From Bacteroidetes bacterium GWA2_40_15 (GTDB lineage: Bacteria; Bacteroidota; Bacteroidia; Bacteroidales; VadinHA17): a stretch of DNA of 41,263 bases. Position 1 is the first letter of the stretch; every line of letters begins with the position of its first letter. The notes below the pieces were generated by a model. It saw only the letters and a list, made by a program, of their open reading frames with translations, did no database searches and had not been told where the DNA came from. The position numbers and the translations under genes are program-made. Positions 32,529 to 41,223 of this stretch are shown here, in pieces. The DNA is taken from assembly GCA_001768195.1 (NCBI GenBank), contig MENI01000059.1, forward strand, positions 1 to 41,263, in the 5' to 3' direction.

Positions 32529-33700
32529 AACAGTATTCAGCCCAGTATATCTTCACAAATTCAGGTCAGCCTCTTAAAAGAGGTATAGTAACTACTGACA
32601 ATGAGGGAGTTATAATAACCGTTGAAGATACCGGGGGGCTCCCTGTTGAAAGACATTCAGTTGAATTCTATAACGGAATAATAATTCCGGGATTCATCAA
32701 CTCCCATTGCCATCTGGAACTTTCGCATCTGAGGGGTAAAACAGAAAGAGGAAAAGGATTGGGCAGTTTTATAGAAAAGGTAAGAAGTAGCAGGGATACC
32801 GGTACTGATAGTATATTAAGTCATTCAGAAAAAGCCGATAATGAAATGTACAGGGAGGGAATAGTATTATGTGCTGATATATGCAACACCTCCTCTTCAT
32901 TTGGGCTAAAAGCTGCCAGCCGCATCAGGTATATAAATCTTCTTGAAGTATTTGGTATTGACCCGGCCAAAGCACGGAAGAGAATAGATGAAATTATGAA
33001 GGTGGCTGATTCCTGCAGCAAAATGGATCTTCCTTATTACATTGTACCTCACGCTGTATACTCAACTTCACTTCCCCTGTTCAGGCTTATCAGAGAGATC
33101 GGATCAGGCAATAAAGTCACATCGGTACATTTCATGGAGAATGAAGGGGAAAGAGAATTTCTGAATGATAATTCAGGCCCAATCGCTGCTTCCTACCTGA
33201 AATCAGGACTTATGCCCTCTGTACCCGAAACTGTTGTCAGCCATTCGGATGCAATACTGAATGAGATGACATTATCCGGTAATCTCATACTTGTACACAA
33301 TACATTTTCTGACAGGGAGACCATTGAAAGGGTTATAAAAAGAGGTAACACTTTCTGGTGCCTGTGTCCGGGGTCAAATCTTTTTATTGAAGACAAACTT
33401 CCTCCTGTATATATGCTCAGGGAAGCTGGTTGTGATATTGTTATCGGTACAGACAGCCTTGCCTCCCGTGAGAATCTGAGCATTATGGGAGAGCTTAAAA
33501 CGTTACAGGATAATTTTCCCCTGGTATCGCTTTATGAACTTATAGTCTGGGCTACCATTAACGGGGCAAGGGCGCTTGGAGAAACCGCTTACTATGGAAG
33601 CATTGAGCCGGGTAAGAAACCCGGCCTGCTCCTGATCAGCGACATTGATCTGATAAACCTCAGGCTCCTTCCACAGAGTTCAGTCACAAGATTGATATAG
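32525..33700 (+). CDS. Amidohydrolase-family metal-dependent deaminase/hydrolase
   Basis: 391-residue member of the amidohydrolase superfamily, in the subgroup with chlorohydrolase/cytosine-deaminase-like and aminofutalosine-deaminase enzymes. Metal and catalytic residues are all in place: His61 and His63 (SHCHLELSH), His176 (VPHAVYS), His202 with Glu205 (VHFMENEGE) and Asp310 (GTDSLASREN), with the C-terminal beta-sandwich segment IEPGKKPGLLLI. The substrate is uncertain; the HCHLELSH motif is compatible with deamination of a nucleoside-like substrate such as aminodeoxyfutalosine, but no menaquinone genes are near. Its start overlaps the DUF4296 stop (ATGA). Last gene of the rbfA operon. Confidence 0.82.
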   Translation: MKQYSAQYIFTNSGQPLKRGIVTTDNEGVIITVEDTGGLPVERHSVEFYNGIIIPGFINSHCHLELSHLRGKTERGKGLGSFIEKVRSSRDTGTDSILSHSEKADNEMYREGIVLCADICNTSSSFGLKAASRIRYINLLEVFGIDPAKARKRIDEIMKVADSCSKMDLPYYIVPHAVYSTSLPLFRLIREIGSGNKVTSVHFMENEGEREFLNDNSGPIAASYLKSGLMPSVPETVVSHSDAILNEMTLSGNLILVHNTFSDRETIERVIKRGNTFWCLCPGSNLFIEDKLPPVYMLREAGCDIVIGTDSLASRENLSIMGELKTLQDNFPLVSLYELIVWATINGARALGETAYYGSIEPGKKPGLLLISDIDLINLRLLPQSSVTRLI

Positions 33701-33739
33701 AAAACCATGATCCTGTGTTTCAGCCTCTTTAATTAATGT

Positions 33740-33747
33740 TAATTTTG
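33740..33747 (+). promoter_or_regulatory. Candidate -7 element for the radical SAM gene
   Basis: TAATTTTG is an exact TAnnTTTG match, 20 bases before the start at 33768. A TTTC at 33718-33721 lies 18 bases upstream as a possible -33 box. Confidence 0.45.
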
Positions 33748-33767
33748 GAAGTGTAAAAATCCGGGTA

Positions 33768-34550
33768 ATGTCTACATTCCTTTTTGATGAAATAATTTTT
33801 GGTCCTGTCAGAAGCAGAAGGCTGGGCGTTTCGCTTGGCATCAACCTCCTGCCGACAAAAAGGAAGATCTGCAATTTCAACTGCATCTATTGTGAATGCG
33901 GATGGACAGATGATCCCGGGAAAATCTCAGACCGTCTGCCCCGACGCGAAGAGGTTTATACTGCTCTTGAACGGAAGCTCTTTTCGATGAAGGGGAAAAA
34001 TCAACATCCTGATGTACTTACCTATGCAGGGAACGGTGAACCGACACTTCATCCTGAATTTCCGGGGATCATCGACGACAGTATTGAACTGCGGAACAAA
34101 TATTTTCCGGATGCCAGGATTGCTGTACTGTCAAATGCAACTACAATAAGAAACCCCGTAATCAGGGAAGCCCTTTTAAAAGTGGATCAGAATATACTGA
34201 AGCTCGATTCGGCATGCGACAAAACAATACAGATACATAACCAGCCTCATCGCAGGATAAATGCTTCAGAGCTGATAGATGATCTGAAAGAATTTAACGG
34301 CAAACTGATAGTACAGACGCTTTTCCTGAGAGGAAAATATAAAAGCTCTGTCATTGACAATACATCATCTGAAGAACTTAAGGAGTGGCTTAAGGCTATC
34401 GATAAAATAAGACCCGAAGAGGTAATGATCTATACTATCTCAAGGGATACTCCTGCTGGCAGCCGGCTCGATAAAGTACCTCTTAAGGAGTTGAATGCAA
34501 TAGCAAAAATGGTAAACGCCCTCGGCATTAAAACACATGTTTCAGGCTGA
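33768..34550 (+). CDS. Radical SAM protein (COG0731-like)
   Basis: 260 residues. FGPVRSRRLGVSLGINLLP is followed by the cluster-binding cysteines Cys35, Cys39 and Cys42 (CNFNCIYC, CxxxCxxC), then LTYAGNGEPTLHP, VLSNATT, LKLDSACD and IQTLF-like barrel strands (IVQTLFLRGKY). This is the COG0731 group of small radical SAM proteins, related to the wyosine-biosynthesis TYW1 catalytic domain. The bacterial members have no firmly assigned reaction known to me. It is followed after two bases by the glycosyltransferase-like gene, so they are probably co-transcribed. Confidence 0.85.
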   Translation: MSTFLFDEIIFGPVRSRRLGVSLGINLLPTKRKICNFNCIYCECGWTDDPGKISDRLPRREEVYTALERKLFSMKGKNQHPDVLTYAGNGEPTLHPEFPGIIDDSIELRNKYFPDARIAVLSNATTIRNPVIREALLKVDQNILKLDSACDKTIQIHNQPHRRINASELIDDLKEFNGKLIVQTLFLRGKYKSSVIDNTSSEELKEWLKAIDKIRPEEVMIYTISRDTPAGSRLDKVPLKELNAIAKMVNALGIKTHVSG

Positions 34551-34552
34551 AA

Positions 34553-35755
34553 TTGGAAAAACCCAAAAATATTCTGATATGCCCCATTGAATGGGGACTT
34601 GGCCATGCAACCCGCATGATCCCGGTTGCTTCGGAACTGCTCAGACATAACCATAATGTAATTTTTGCTTCCGGGAAAGAACATCTGTCACTTATACGCA
34701 ATGAATTGCCTGAATGTGGGTTTCTGAGTTTCCCGGGATTTAAACCGGGGTACTCACGCTATCTGCCCCAGTATATTTCAATACTGCTAAAGCTACCTCT
34801 GCTTTTATATCACATAGCTCTGGAACATATCAGGCTGAGTAAAATTATACGGAAATATTCAATTGATATTGTAATAAGTGATAACCGGTTCGGCTTATGG
34901 AACAGAAACGTAAAAACTGTTTATGTAACCCATATGCTGCTGATCCCCTTCCCGGGAAAAATGAAATTCCTTGAACCTGCAGGAGCATTCATTCACAGGC
35001 AGATAATAAAGAGATATGATTTTTGCTTTATACCTGATCTTCCGGGAGGAAATAATCTCTCCGGCAGATTGTCTCATGGCATGATTATCCCACGAAACGT
35101 AAGGTACATAGGGATTCTCTCCCGCTTTATTAACCCCCAAACCCCCCAGGGGGTCCCGATAGCTCCCGATAGCTATCGGGACGGGATAGGGGTGGATTTA
35201 AGAAAGCAGACTTTTGAGACATCCTCGCCTGACTTTAAGTACAATATTGTGATACTATCGGGGCCGGAACCTCAGAAAGAGATCCTGAAACAAAAACTCA
35301 TCTCTATCTTTAAGGATAGGGACCCGGTTACAATTATCCTTGAAGGAAAACCGGGAGAATCAATGGAAACGGGAAGGATCGGAAATATCATTCTGTACAG
35401 TCATCTTTCTTCTGTTGATATGAGGAAGACAATCCTCAACAGTGAAGGTATCATATCGAGGTCGGGTTATACTACGGTGATGGATCTTATGAGCCTTAAC
35501 TGCAGTGCATTGCTTATACCAACTCCCGGACAGACCGAGCAGGAATATCTGGCTGAATATCTTACCGGACAGGGATTATTCCTGAATATTTTGCAGAAAG
35601 ATCTGAAATCCGGAGTGCAATTCCCCCCAAAGGAATCTTTAAACACTTCTGATCTGATTGAAGAGAGCCGGAAACTTCTCACTCTTGCTTTAAGAGAGCT
35701 GTCAGAAGAACCACATCACGAGACCAAGGCCAAAAAAACCCAGAAAAAATCCTAA
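34553..35755 (+). CDS. GT-B glycosyltransferase, MurG-like, with inserted repeat
   Basis: 400 residues starting at TTG 34553, needed to keep the first Rossmann strand (KNILICPIEWGLGHATRMIPVASELL). The N-terminal domain resembles MurG/GT28 acceptor domains; the C-terminal nucleotide-sugar-binding part has YNIVILSGPEPQKE, IISRSGYTTVMDLM and LIPTPGQTEQEYLAEYL. Between the two domains, residues of about 193-216 are encoded by a palindromic repeat (35131-35200) that keeps the frame and adds a Pro/Gly-rich linker. The substrate is unknown. Its 3' end overlaps the convergent PAP2-like gene by 54 bases. Likely co-transcribed with the radical SAM gene. Confidence 0.78.
   Translation: MEKPKNILICPIEWGLGHATRMIPVASELLRHNHNVIFASGKEHLSLIRNELPECGFLSFPGFKPGYSRYLPQYISILLKLPLLLYHIALEHIRLSKIIRKYSIDIVISDNRFGLWNRNVKTVYVTHMLLIPFPGKMKFLEPAGAFIHRQIIKRYDFCFIPDLPGGNNLSGRLSHGMIIPRNVRYIGILSRFINPQTPQGVPIAPDSYRDGIGVDLRKQTFETSSPDFKYNIVILSGPEPQKEILKQKLISIFKDRDPVTIILEGKPGESMETGRIGNIILYSHLSSVDMRKTILNSEGIISRSGYTTVMDLMSLNCSALLIPTPGQTEQEYLAEYLTGQGLFLNILQKDLKSGVQFPPKESLNTSDLIEESRKLLTLALRELSEEPHHETKAKKTQKKS
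35131..35200 (+). repeat. Palindromic dispersed-type repeat inside a coding sequence
   Basis: Contains CCCCCAGGGGG (35143-35153), a partial unit TCCCGATAGC (35154-35163) and the perfect 18-base palindrome TCCCGATAGCTATCGGGA (35164-35181), followed by GGGATAGGGGTGG. The same type of sequence is common between genes in Bacteroidota genomes. Here it is translated without a stop. Confidence 0.75.
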
Positions 35756-36337
35756 CCAGACCTCTGCCGGATTATGTACATTAAGTTTCAGCCTCGAGGA
35801 AAGGATCAATCCTGCTGAAACAATAACAATCAGCAGGGGCCAGAGCAGTGGTGAATTCATTTTAAAAGAGAGTACAATTACAAGAGCTGCTAATGCACCG
35901 GCTGCCGTGGAATGAATTGAAATCTTCCACCACATATTCAAGGTTGTGACAGAAAGTGATATGATAAAGACACCAAAGATAAAGGTCTTAATGAAAGCAG
36001 GTACAGGGTACCTGATAATAATATATGAAGTGGCAGCATAGAGAATTGTGGTAATAAAAAGAGGAAGCATCCTCTCTCTCCTGTTGTCAATCGTCCATGA
36101 TGTGATGTGATTTCTGTAACGCAGATAAGGCAGCAGGGAGATTGGCAGGAATACATTATTTATCATAATAATCAGGAAAAGCAGTCTTTTGACGGAAAAA
36201 GGAAGATAACCGAATAGGGTCGGGGTAGAAAATATTATAACAATACCGTATAAGGGCATAAACAGAGGATGAAAAGCAACCGAGATTGCTTTTGCCATGA
36301 GAGTAAGAATATTGTCTGTTTTGCCTGTATCCATCAT
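35702..36337 (-). CDS. PAP2-like polytopic membrane protein
   Basis: 211 residues with about five to six membrane helices (AFHPLFMPLYGIVIIFSTP, LFLIIMINNVFLPISLLPYL, TFIFGVFIISLSVTTLNMWW, LLWPLLIVIVSAGLILSS and others). The segment ISIHSTAAGALAAL stands where PAP2 enzymes have their SGH motif, and SSRLKLNVHNPAEVWLG where they have SRxxxxxHxxxD; the final acid is Glu rather than Asp. It therefore looks like a member of the PAP2 superfamily with divergent active-site motifs, perhaps acting on lipid phosphates in the inner membrane. It starts eight bases after rpoN and is the last gene of the asnS-rpoN operon. Confidence 0.65.
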   Translation of the reverse strand: MMDTGKTDNILTLMAKAISVAFHPLFMPLYGIVIIFSTPTLFGYLPFSVKRLLFLIIMINNVFLPISLLPYLRYRNHITSWTIDNRRERMLPLFITTILYAATSYIIIRYPVPAFIKTFIFGVFIISLSVTTLNMWWKISIHSTAAGALAALVIVLSFKMNSPLLWPLLIVIVSAGLILSSRLKLNVHNPAEVWLGFFLGFFGLGLVMWFF

Positions 36338-36345
36338 TAGTATGC

Positions 36346-37803
36346 TTATATCTCTTTTCTTAACCTGGCAACCGGAATATTCAACTGCTCCCGGTATTTG
36401 GCAACGGTTCTTCTTGCGATCTGGTATCCTTTTTCCTGCAGTATCTCAGTCAGCCTCTCATCCGTTAAGGGCTTTCTTTTTTGTTCGTTGTCGATGCAGT
36501 CCTGCAATATGCGTTTTATCTCTCTTGTAGAAACTTCCTCCCCTGTGTCAGTCTGCAGCCCCTCTGAAAAGAAATATTTAAGTGGTAAAATGCCGAAATG
36601 TGTCTGAATGAACTTACTGTTCGCTACTCTCGAAACAGTTGAGATATCGAAACCTGTCATTTCAGCAACATCTTTAAGTATCATAGGTCTTAGTCTGGTT
36701 TCATCTCCGTCGATAAAATACTCCTTCTGGTATTCAAGAATTGCATTCATGGTAAGGAGTAAAGTATTCTGTCTCTGTCGTATAGCATCAATGAACCATT
36801 TAGCCGAATCTATTTTTTGCTTGACAAACTGTACTGCATCCTTCATCTCCTTTTTCTGGTTTTTATCCTTGCTGTAGGAACGCAGCATTTCGTTGTAGGC
36901 AGAGCTGAGCCTCAGTTCAGGAAGGTTGCGTGAGTTCAGATGAAGGTCAAAACCATCTTCTGAAAGTTCCAGGATGAAATCCGGTATGATCGGTTGTGAT
37001 GATTTACTGAAAGGATCATTGTACACTCCTCCCGGCTTTGGATTCAGCTTAAGCACCTCATCAATGGCAGCTTTAAGATCACTCTCTTCTATATCGAGCC
37101 GCGCAATGATTTTATCATAGTGTCTTTTACTGAATTCTTCAAAGTACGAATCCAGTATAGTATATGCAAGCCTGACTGCAGGGAGCGATTTATCCCGTTT
37201 ATCAATCTGGAGAAGAAGACATTCTTTGAGTGTTCTTGCTCCTACTCCGGCAGGTTCAAGGTCTTGTATTATTTTCAGAACCACTTCAAGCTCTTCCTCT
37301 GTAGTTTCTATATTCTGGAGGAATGCCAGATCATCAACAATATTGATCAGTTCGCGTCTCAGGTAACCGTCTTCATCAATATTACCTATTATATATTGTC
37401 CGAGGATCTCCTGTTTATCTGTCAGATCCCTCAGGCCAATCTGAGACTCGAGATGTTCATGAAAAGAAAAACCTACCGAAAATGGTATTTCAGCCCTTCG
37501 CTCCTCATCCTTTGTGGTATTCTTAGCCTGTAACCTGTAGTCTGGAATATCATCATCCTCTATATAATCATCGAGTGTAAATTCATCCTGATCTTTATCA
37601 TCCTCTTCAAACTGATCCTCCTCCTGTGTCTCCTGACTTACCTCTTCCTCCTCAGTTCCCTCTTCGAGGGCAGGGTTTTCCTCGAGTTCTTTTTTAATAC
37701 GCTCTTCTATCTGTAATGTAGGAACTTCCAGCAGTTTTATCATCTGAATCTGCTGTGGGGAAAGCTTCTGAAGCATTTTCTGCTGAAGTTTTTGCCTTAA
37801 CAT
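36346..37803 (-). CDS. rpoN: RNA polymerase sigma-54 factor
   Basis: 485 residues. Region I is typical (LQQKMLQKLSPQQIQMIKLLEVPTLQIEERIKKELEENPALEE), then a very acidic region II (about 49-82, nearly all Glu/Asp/Gln), the core-binding domain (GVGARTLKECLLLQI) and the DNA-binding part with DISTVSRVANSKFIQT (helix-turn-helix). The RpoN box ARRTVAKYRE lies at residues 463-472. The protein is complete, so the cell can read -24/-12 promoters; activators are not encoded in this window. Co-transcribed with asnS upstream (36-base gap) and the PAP2-like gene downstream. Confidence 0.96.
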   Translation of the reverse strand: MLRQKLQQKMLQKLSPQQIQMIKLLEVPTLQIEERIKKELEENPALEEGTEEEEVSQETQEEDQFEEDDKDQDEFTLDDYIEDDDIPDYRLQAKNTTKDEERRAEIPFSVGFSFHEHLESQIGLRDLTDKQEILGQYIIGNIDEDGYLRRELINIVDDLAFLQNIETTEEELEVVLKIIQDLEPAGVGARTLKECLLLQIDKRDKSLPAVRLAYTILDSYFEEFSKRHYDKIIARLDIEESDLKAAIDEVLKLNPKPGGVYNDPFSKSSQPIIPDFILELSEDGFDLHLNSRNLPELRLSSAYNEMLRSYSKDKNQKKEMKDAVQFVKQKIDSAKWFIDAIRQRQNTLLLTMNAILEYQKEYFIDGDETRLRPMILKDVAEMTGFDISTVSRVANSKFIQTHFGILPLKYFFSEGLQTDTGEEVSTREIKRILQDCIDNEQKRKPLTDERLTEILQEKGYQIARRTVAKYREQLNIPVARLRKEI

Positions 37804-37839
37804 TCCTTTCTGATTACATTAACTAATAAGAAAAACACC

Positions 37840-39228
37840 TTAAAATTCTGCATTCTTCGGAGTCCGGGGGAACGGGATCACGTCACGGATATTTGACATT
37901 CCTGTTACAAACAGTATCAGTCTTTCGAATCCCAGCCCGAATCCGCTGTGAGGAGCAGTACCGAATCTTCTGGTATCGAGATACCACCAAAGATCCTTTT
38001 CAGGCATTTTCATTTCCCTTATCCTGGTAATCAACTTGTCATAATTCTCTTCCCTTTGAGAACCACCTATAATCTCTCCTATTCCGGGGAAGAGAACATC
38101 CATAGCCCTGACAGTTTTACCATCATCATTCTGCTTCATATAGAAAGCTTTAATTTCTTTCGGGTAATCGGTCAGTATTACAGGACGTTTAAAATGCTTC
38201 TCAACAAGATATCTCTCGTGCTCTGCCTGAAGGTCGCGGCCCCAGCCAACAGGATATTCCCACTTTTCCGATGAAGCTTTAAGTATTTCAACAGCCTCAG
38301 TATAGGTCATTCTCACGAAGTCATTGCCCAGCACAAAATTCAGTCTCTCCAGCAGGGCCTTATCAATCATATTATTAAGGAATTCCAGATCTTCCCTGCA
38401 GTTTTGCAGCGCATACCGTATGAGATATTTTACAAAATCCTCAGCGAGATCCATATTGTCATCCAGGTCATAGAAAGCCATTTCAGGTTCAATCATCCAG
38501 AACTCGGAAAGGTGCCGTGGTGTATTTGAATTCTCAGCCCTGAAGGTCGGACCAAAAGTGTAAATCTCACCCAGTGCAAGAGCTCCAAGTTCGCCTTCCA
38601 GCTGACCGGAAACAGTAAGATTGGTCTCTTTACCATAAAAATCTGTTTTGAAATCGACTGTTCCGTCATTATTGCGAGGTATATTCTTCAGATCCATAGT
38701 GGTAACATGAAACATCTCACCGGCGCCTTCGCAATCACTGCCGGTAATAATAGGTGTATGCAGGTAAAAGAATCCCTTTTCGTTGAAATAGTTATGAATG
38801 GCAAATGCCATGGCATGCCTGATCCTGAATACAGCCCCGAAGGTGTTTGTCCTGAAACGGAGATGGGCATTCTCCCTGAGAAACTCCATTGAGTGGCCCT
38901 TCTTCTGAAGAGGATATGTCTCAGCATCGCTCTTACCATATAATTCTATTTCAGATGCATTTATTTCAACATGCTGGCCCTGACCCTGCGATTCAACAAG
39001 CCGGCCCTTTACTGCAATGCATGATCCGGTTGATATATCTTTCATCAGGTTCTCATCAAATAAAGCGGTATCAGCCACCACCTGGATGTTGTTTATTGTA
39101 GAACCGTCATTTACTGCAATAAATGCAATATTCCTGTTCCCCCTTTTTGTTCTCACCCAGCCCTTTACCAATACATCCGACCCCAGTTTTGGTGTGATTA
39201 ACAATTCCTTAATCTTGGTTCTTTTCAT
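37840..39228 (-). CDS. asnS: Asparagine--tRNA ligase
   Basis: Class IIb synthetase charging tRNA-Asn; 462 residues from ATG 39228 ([10 protein letters not shown]). A TTG seven codons upstream is in frame but an ATG start matches the family. It has an N-terminal OB-fold for the anticodon ([25 protein letters not shown]), motif 2 [21 protein letters not shown] and motif 3 [16 protein letters not shown]. The presence of asnS suggests direct Asn-tRNA charging, although an amidotransferase could coexist. First gene of the asnS-rpoN-PAP2 operon, divergent from the universal stress gene. Confidence 0.95.
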   Translation of the reverse strand: MKRTKIKELLITPKLGSDVLVKGWVRTKRGNRNIAFIAVNDGSTINNIQVVADTALFDENLMKDISTGSCIAVKGRLVESQGQGQHVEINASEIELYGKSDAETYPLQKKGHSMEFLRENAHLRFRTNTFGAVFRIRHAMAFAIHNYFNEKGFFYLHTPIITGSDCEGAGEMFHVTTMDLKNIPRNNDGTVDFKTDFYGKETNLTVSGQLEGELGALALGEIYTFGPTFRAENSNTPRHLSEFWMIEPEMAFYDLDDNMDLAEDFVKYLIRYALQNCREDLEFLNNMIDKALLERLNFVLGNDFVRMTYTEAVEILKASSEKWEYPVGWGRDLQAEHERYLVEKHFKRPVILTDYPKEIKAFYMKQNDDGKTVRAMDVLFPGIGEIIGGSQREENYDKLITRIREMKMPEKDLWWYLDTRRFGTAPHSGFGLGFERLILFVTGMSNIRDVIPFPRTPKNAEF

Positions 39229-39259
39229 ATTATGGAAATTTTCATTCAAAATTGCAGCG

Positions 39260-39267
39260 CAAAAATA
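39260..39267 (-). promoter_or_regulatory. Candidate -7 element for the asnS operon
   Basis: Minus-strand TATTTTTG is an exact TAnnTTTG match, 31 bases before the ATG at 39228; TTG about 16 bases further upstream may be the -33 box. Confidence 0.45.
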
Positions 39268-39298
39268 ATAAAATGTTGAGTGCCAAGTTATATATTGG

Positions 39299-39329
39299 TT
39301 TGAAATTTGTTAAAATCTGAATACCTTTG
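39299..39329 (+). promoter_or_regulatory. Promoter for the universal stress protein
   Basis: TTTG (39299-39302), 19-base spacer, TACCTTTG (39322-39329): the best match to the Bacteroidota consensus in the window, 28 bases before the start codon. Confidence 0.7.
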
Positions 39330-39357
39330 AAATGATTAACGAAAATGGTTAGATGAT

Positions 39358-40209
39358 ATGGAACAAAATAAGAAATTAATAGTTGTGCCATGGGATTTTA
39401 CTCCCGTTGCAGAGCATGCGCTGGCTCACGCAGTAAAGATCAGCCGAATGGTTGGAAATGACATCTGCCTTTTGCACATTGTTGATAGAGGTATCAAGGC
39501 TGCCGAAGAAATTGACAAAAAGAAGAAACTGCAGAAGATCATCGAAGAAACCAGTGCAAAGTATAATGCTGTTATCACCTGGCATATTTCAAAAGGGAGC
39601 ATCTTCACAGCTATAGCTGATTTTGCAAATGACAAGGAAGCAAGCCTTGTTGTTATGGGAACACACGGGATGAAAGGCATGCAAAAGCTCACAGGCAGCT
39701 GGGCCCTCAAGGTTATCGTTAAATCAAAGATCCCGTTCATAGTAGTACAGGATCCTCCTGCAGACCAGGAGAGATACCACAATATTGTTTTCCCGATCGA
39801 TTTCAGAGCCGAAAATAAGGAAAAGCTGAAGATGGCTATTTTTATGGGGAAATATTTTGATTCCAAAGTTCATCTGCTTGTTGCCACAACTAGCGACAAA
39901 AGTCTTACCAAGAAGACAAAAACAAATCTGAATTTCGGCGTTAAATATCTGATACAAAATAATATAGAATACGAAATTCATGAAGTTGCCAAGGGTGACT
40001 TTGCACAACAGACCCTTGATTTTGCACTGAAGATGAATGCTGACCTGATAGTGATTGTAACGACAAAAAATATCACCTTTGCCGATTATGTTGTAGGAGC
40101 ATCTGAACAGTATATGATTGCCAACAGCTCAAAGATTCCGGTATGCTGTGTGAATCCCATGACATCTTTTGCCAATGTTGGTCAGTTCATGGGTGGATGG
40201 GGAGCTTAA
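39358..40209 (+). CDS. Tandem universal stress protein
   Basis: 283 residues made of two UspA domains. Domain 1 (about 5-140) starts KLIVVPWDFTPVAEHALAHAVKIS and has the ATP-binding pattern GTHGMKGMQKLTGS, so it can probably bind nucleotide. Domain 2 (about 150-270) starts HNIVFPIDFRAENKEKLKMAIF; its loop (VTTKNITFADYVVGASEQYMI) lacks the full GxxG pattern and may not bind ATP. Such proteins are induced by starvation or stress in other bacteria. It has a strong promoter of its own, and gldA follows 24 bases downstream, probably on the same transcript. Confidence 0.9.
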   Translation: MEQNKKLIVVPWDFTPVAEHALAHAVKISRMVGNDICLLHIVDRGIKAAEEIDKKKKLQKIIEETSAKYNAVITWHISKGSIFTAIADFANDKEASLVVMGTHGMKGMQKLTGSWALKVIVKSKIPFIVVQDPPADQERYHNIVFPIDFRAENKEKLKMAIFMGKYFDSKVHLLVATTSDKSLTKKTKTNLNFGVKYLIQNNIEYEIHEVAKGDFAQQTLDFALKMNADLIVIVTTKNITFADYVVGASEQYMIANSSKIPVCCVNPMTSFANVGQFMGGWGA

Positions 40210-40233
40210 GAATGTGTATAGAATAATTGATTT

Positions 40234-41145
40234 ATGTCAATTGTAATCCATGGCGTTACAAAACTTTTCGGAAAGCAGAAAGCTCTCGATAATGTATCCT
40301 TTGAAGTAAACACCGGCGAAATCGTCGGATTTCTTGGACCAAATGGTGCCGGGAAATCCACCATGATGAAGATTATTACAGGATTCATACCCGCTTCTTC
40401 AGGAAAGGTTTATGTGAATGGCCTCGAAGCAGGAACAGATAACCTGGAATTAAAAAGACAAATAGGATATCTTCCGGAAAATAATCCCCTGTACCCTGAA
40501 ATGTATGTAAGGGAATACCTTGGATTTGTAGCCTCCATTTACAATTCAGCGAGGTTCAGAAAGAATCAGATCAATAATATAATTGAACTTACCGGTCTTG
40601 CTCCCGAGCAGAATAAAAGAATCGGTTCCCTTTCCAGGGGTTACAGGCAAAGAGTCGGATTGGCCCAGGCTCTGATACATAACCCTGCTGTACTTATTCT
40701 CGACGAGGCAACAACCGGACTTGACCCAAACCAGATTGTTGAGATACGGAATCTGATCCGTGAAACAGGCAGGGAAAAAACAGTGCTTCTGTCAACTCAC
40801 ATAATGCAGGAGGTGGAAGCGATCTGCGAAAGGGTGATCATTATTGACAAAGGCATTATTGTGGCAAACGAGGAAAAAAGCTATATATATTCTGTAATCA
40901 AACGGGCAAAACAGATAATAGAGGTAGAGTTCGACAAAGAGGCAGATGTTTCTAAACTGTCTGATATTCAGAACATAAGTAATATCAGAATTCTCAGGAA
41001 CAATATCTGGCAAATTGAGGGTGAGGGTGATGAGGATATTCGTCCTGCCATTTTCAATTTTGCAGTCAGCAATAACCTCACTGTATTATCACTGCAGAAA
41101 CGTCAGAGCAACCTTGAAGAGGTTTTCAGACATCTTACAAGCTGA
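40234..41145 (+). CDS. gldA: ABC transporter ATP-binding protein GldA
   Basis: 303-residue ATPase of the GldA/GldF/GldG transporter type linked to gliding motility in Bacteroidota. Walker A is GPNGAGKST (residues 35-43), the signature LSRGYRQRVGLAQAL, Walker B VLILDEATTGLDP, and the switch His is in STHIMQEVE. The C-terminal extension ends in LQKRQSNLEEVFRHLT, as in GldA. GldF and GldG, the membrane subunits, are not in the window and may follow after its end. In species that do not glide, the same transporter has a wider envelope role, so gliding itself cannot be concluded. Confidence 0.85.
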   Translation: MSIVIHGVTKLFGKQKALDNVSFEVNTGEIVGFLGPNGAGKSTMMKIITGFIPASSGKVYVNGLEAGTDNLELKRQIGYLPENNPLYPEMYVREYLGFVASIYNSARFRKNQINNIIELTGLAPEQNKRIGSLSRGYRQRVGLAQALIHNPAVLILDEATTGLDPNQIVEIRNLIRETGREKTVLLSTHIMQEVEAICERVIIIDKGIIVANEEKSYIYSVIKRAKQIIEVEFDKEADVSKLSDIQNISNIRILRNNIWQIEGEGDEDIRPAIFNFAVSNNLTVLSLQKRQSNLEEVFRHLTS

Positions 41146-41223
41146 CAGGGTCAACGCATTTAAATTTTAATGATTATCCGGCATAATGCACATAAACTCT
41201 TTGATTTTTTTATGCGAGGTGAG

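Noticed and set aside
37120-37533. 137-codon plus-strand frame opposite rpoN
   Set aside because: rpoN is unambiguous on the other strand; the shadow frame has no promoter, domain or sensible composition.
39268-39290. Second sigma-54 site upstream of asnS (minus-strand TTGGCACT)
   Set aside because: The -24 part fits but the bases where TTGC should lie read ATTT, so the -12 element is missing.
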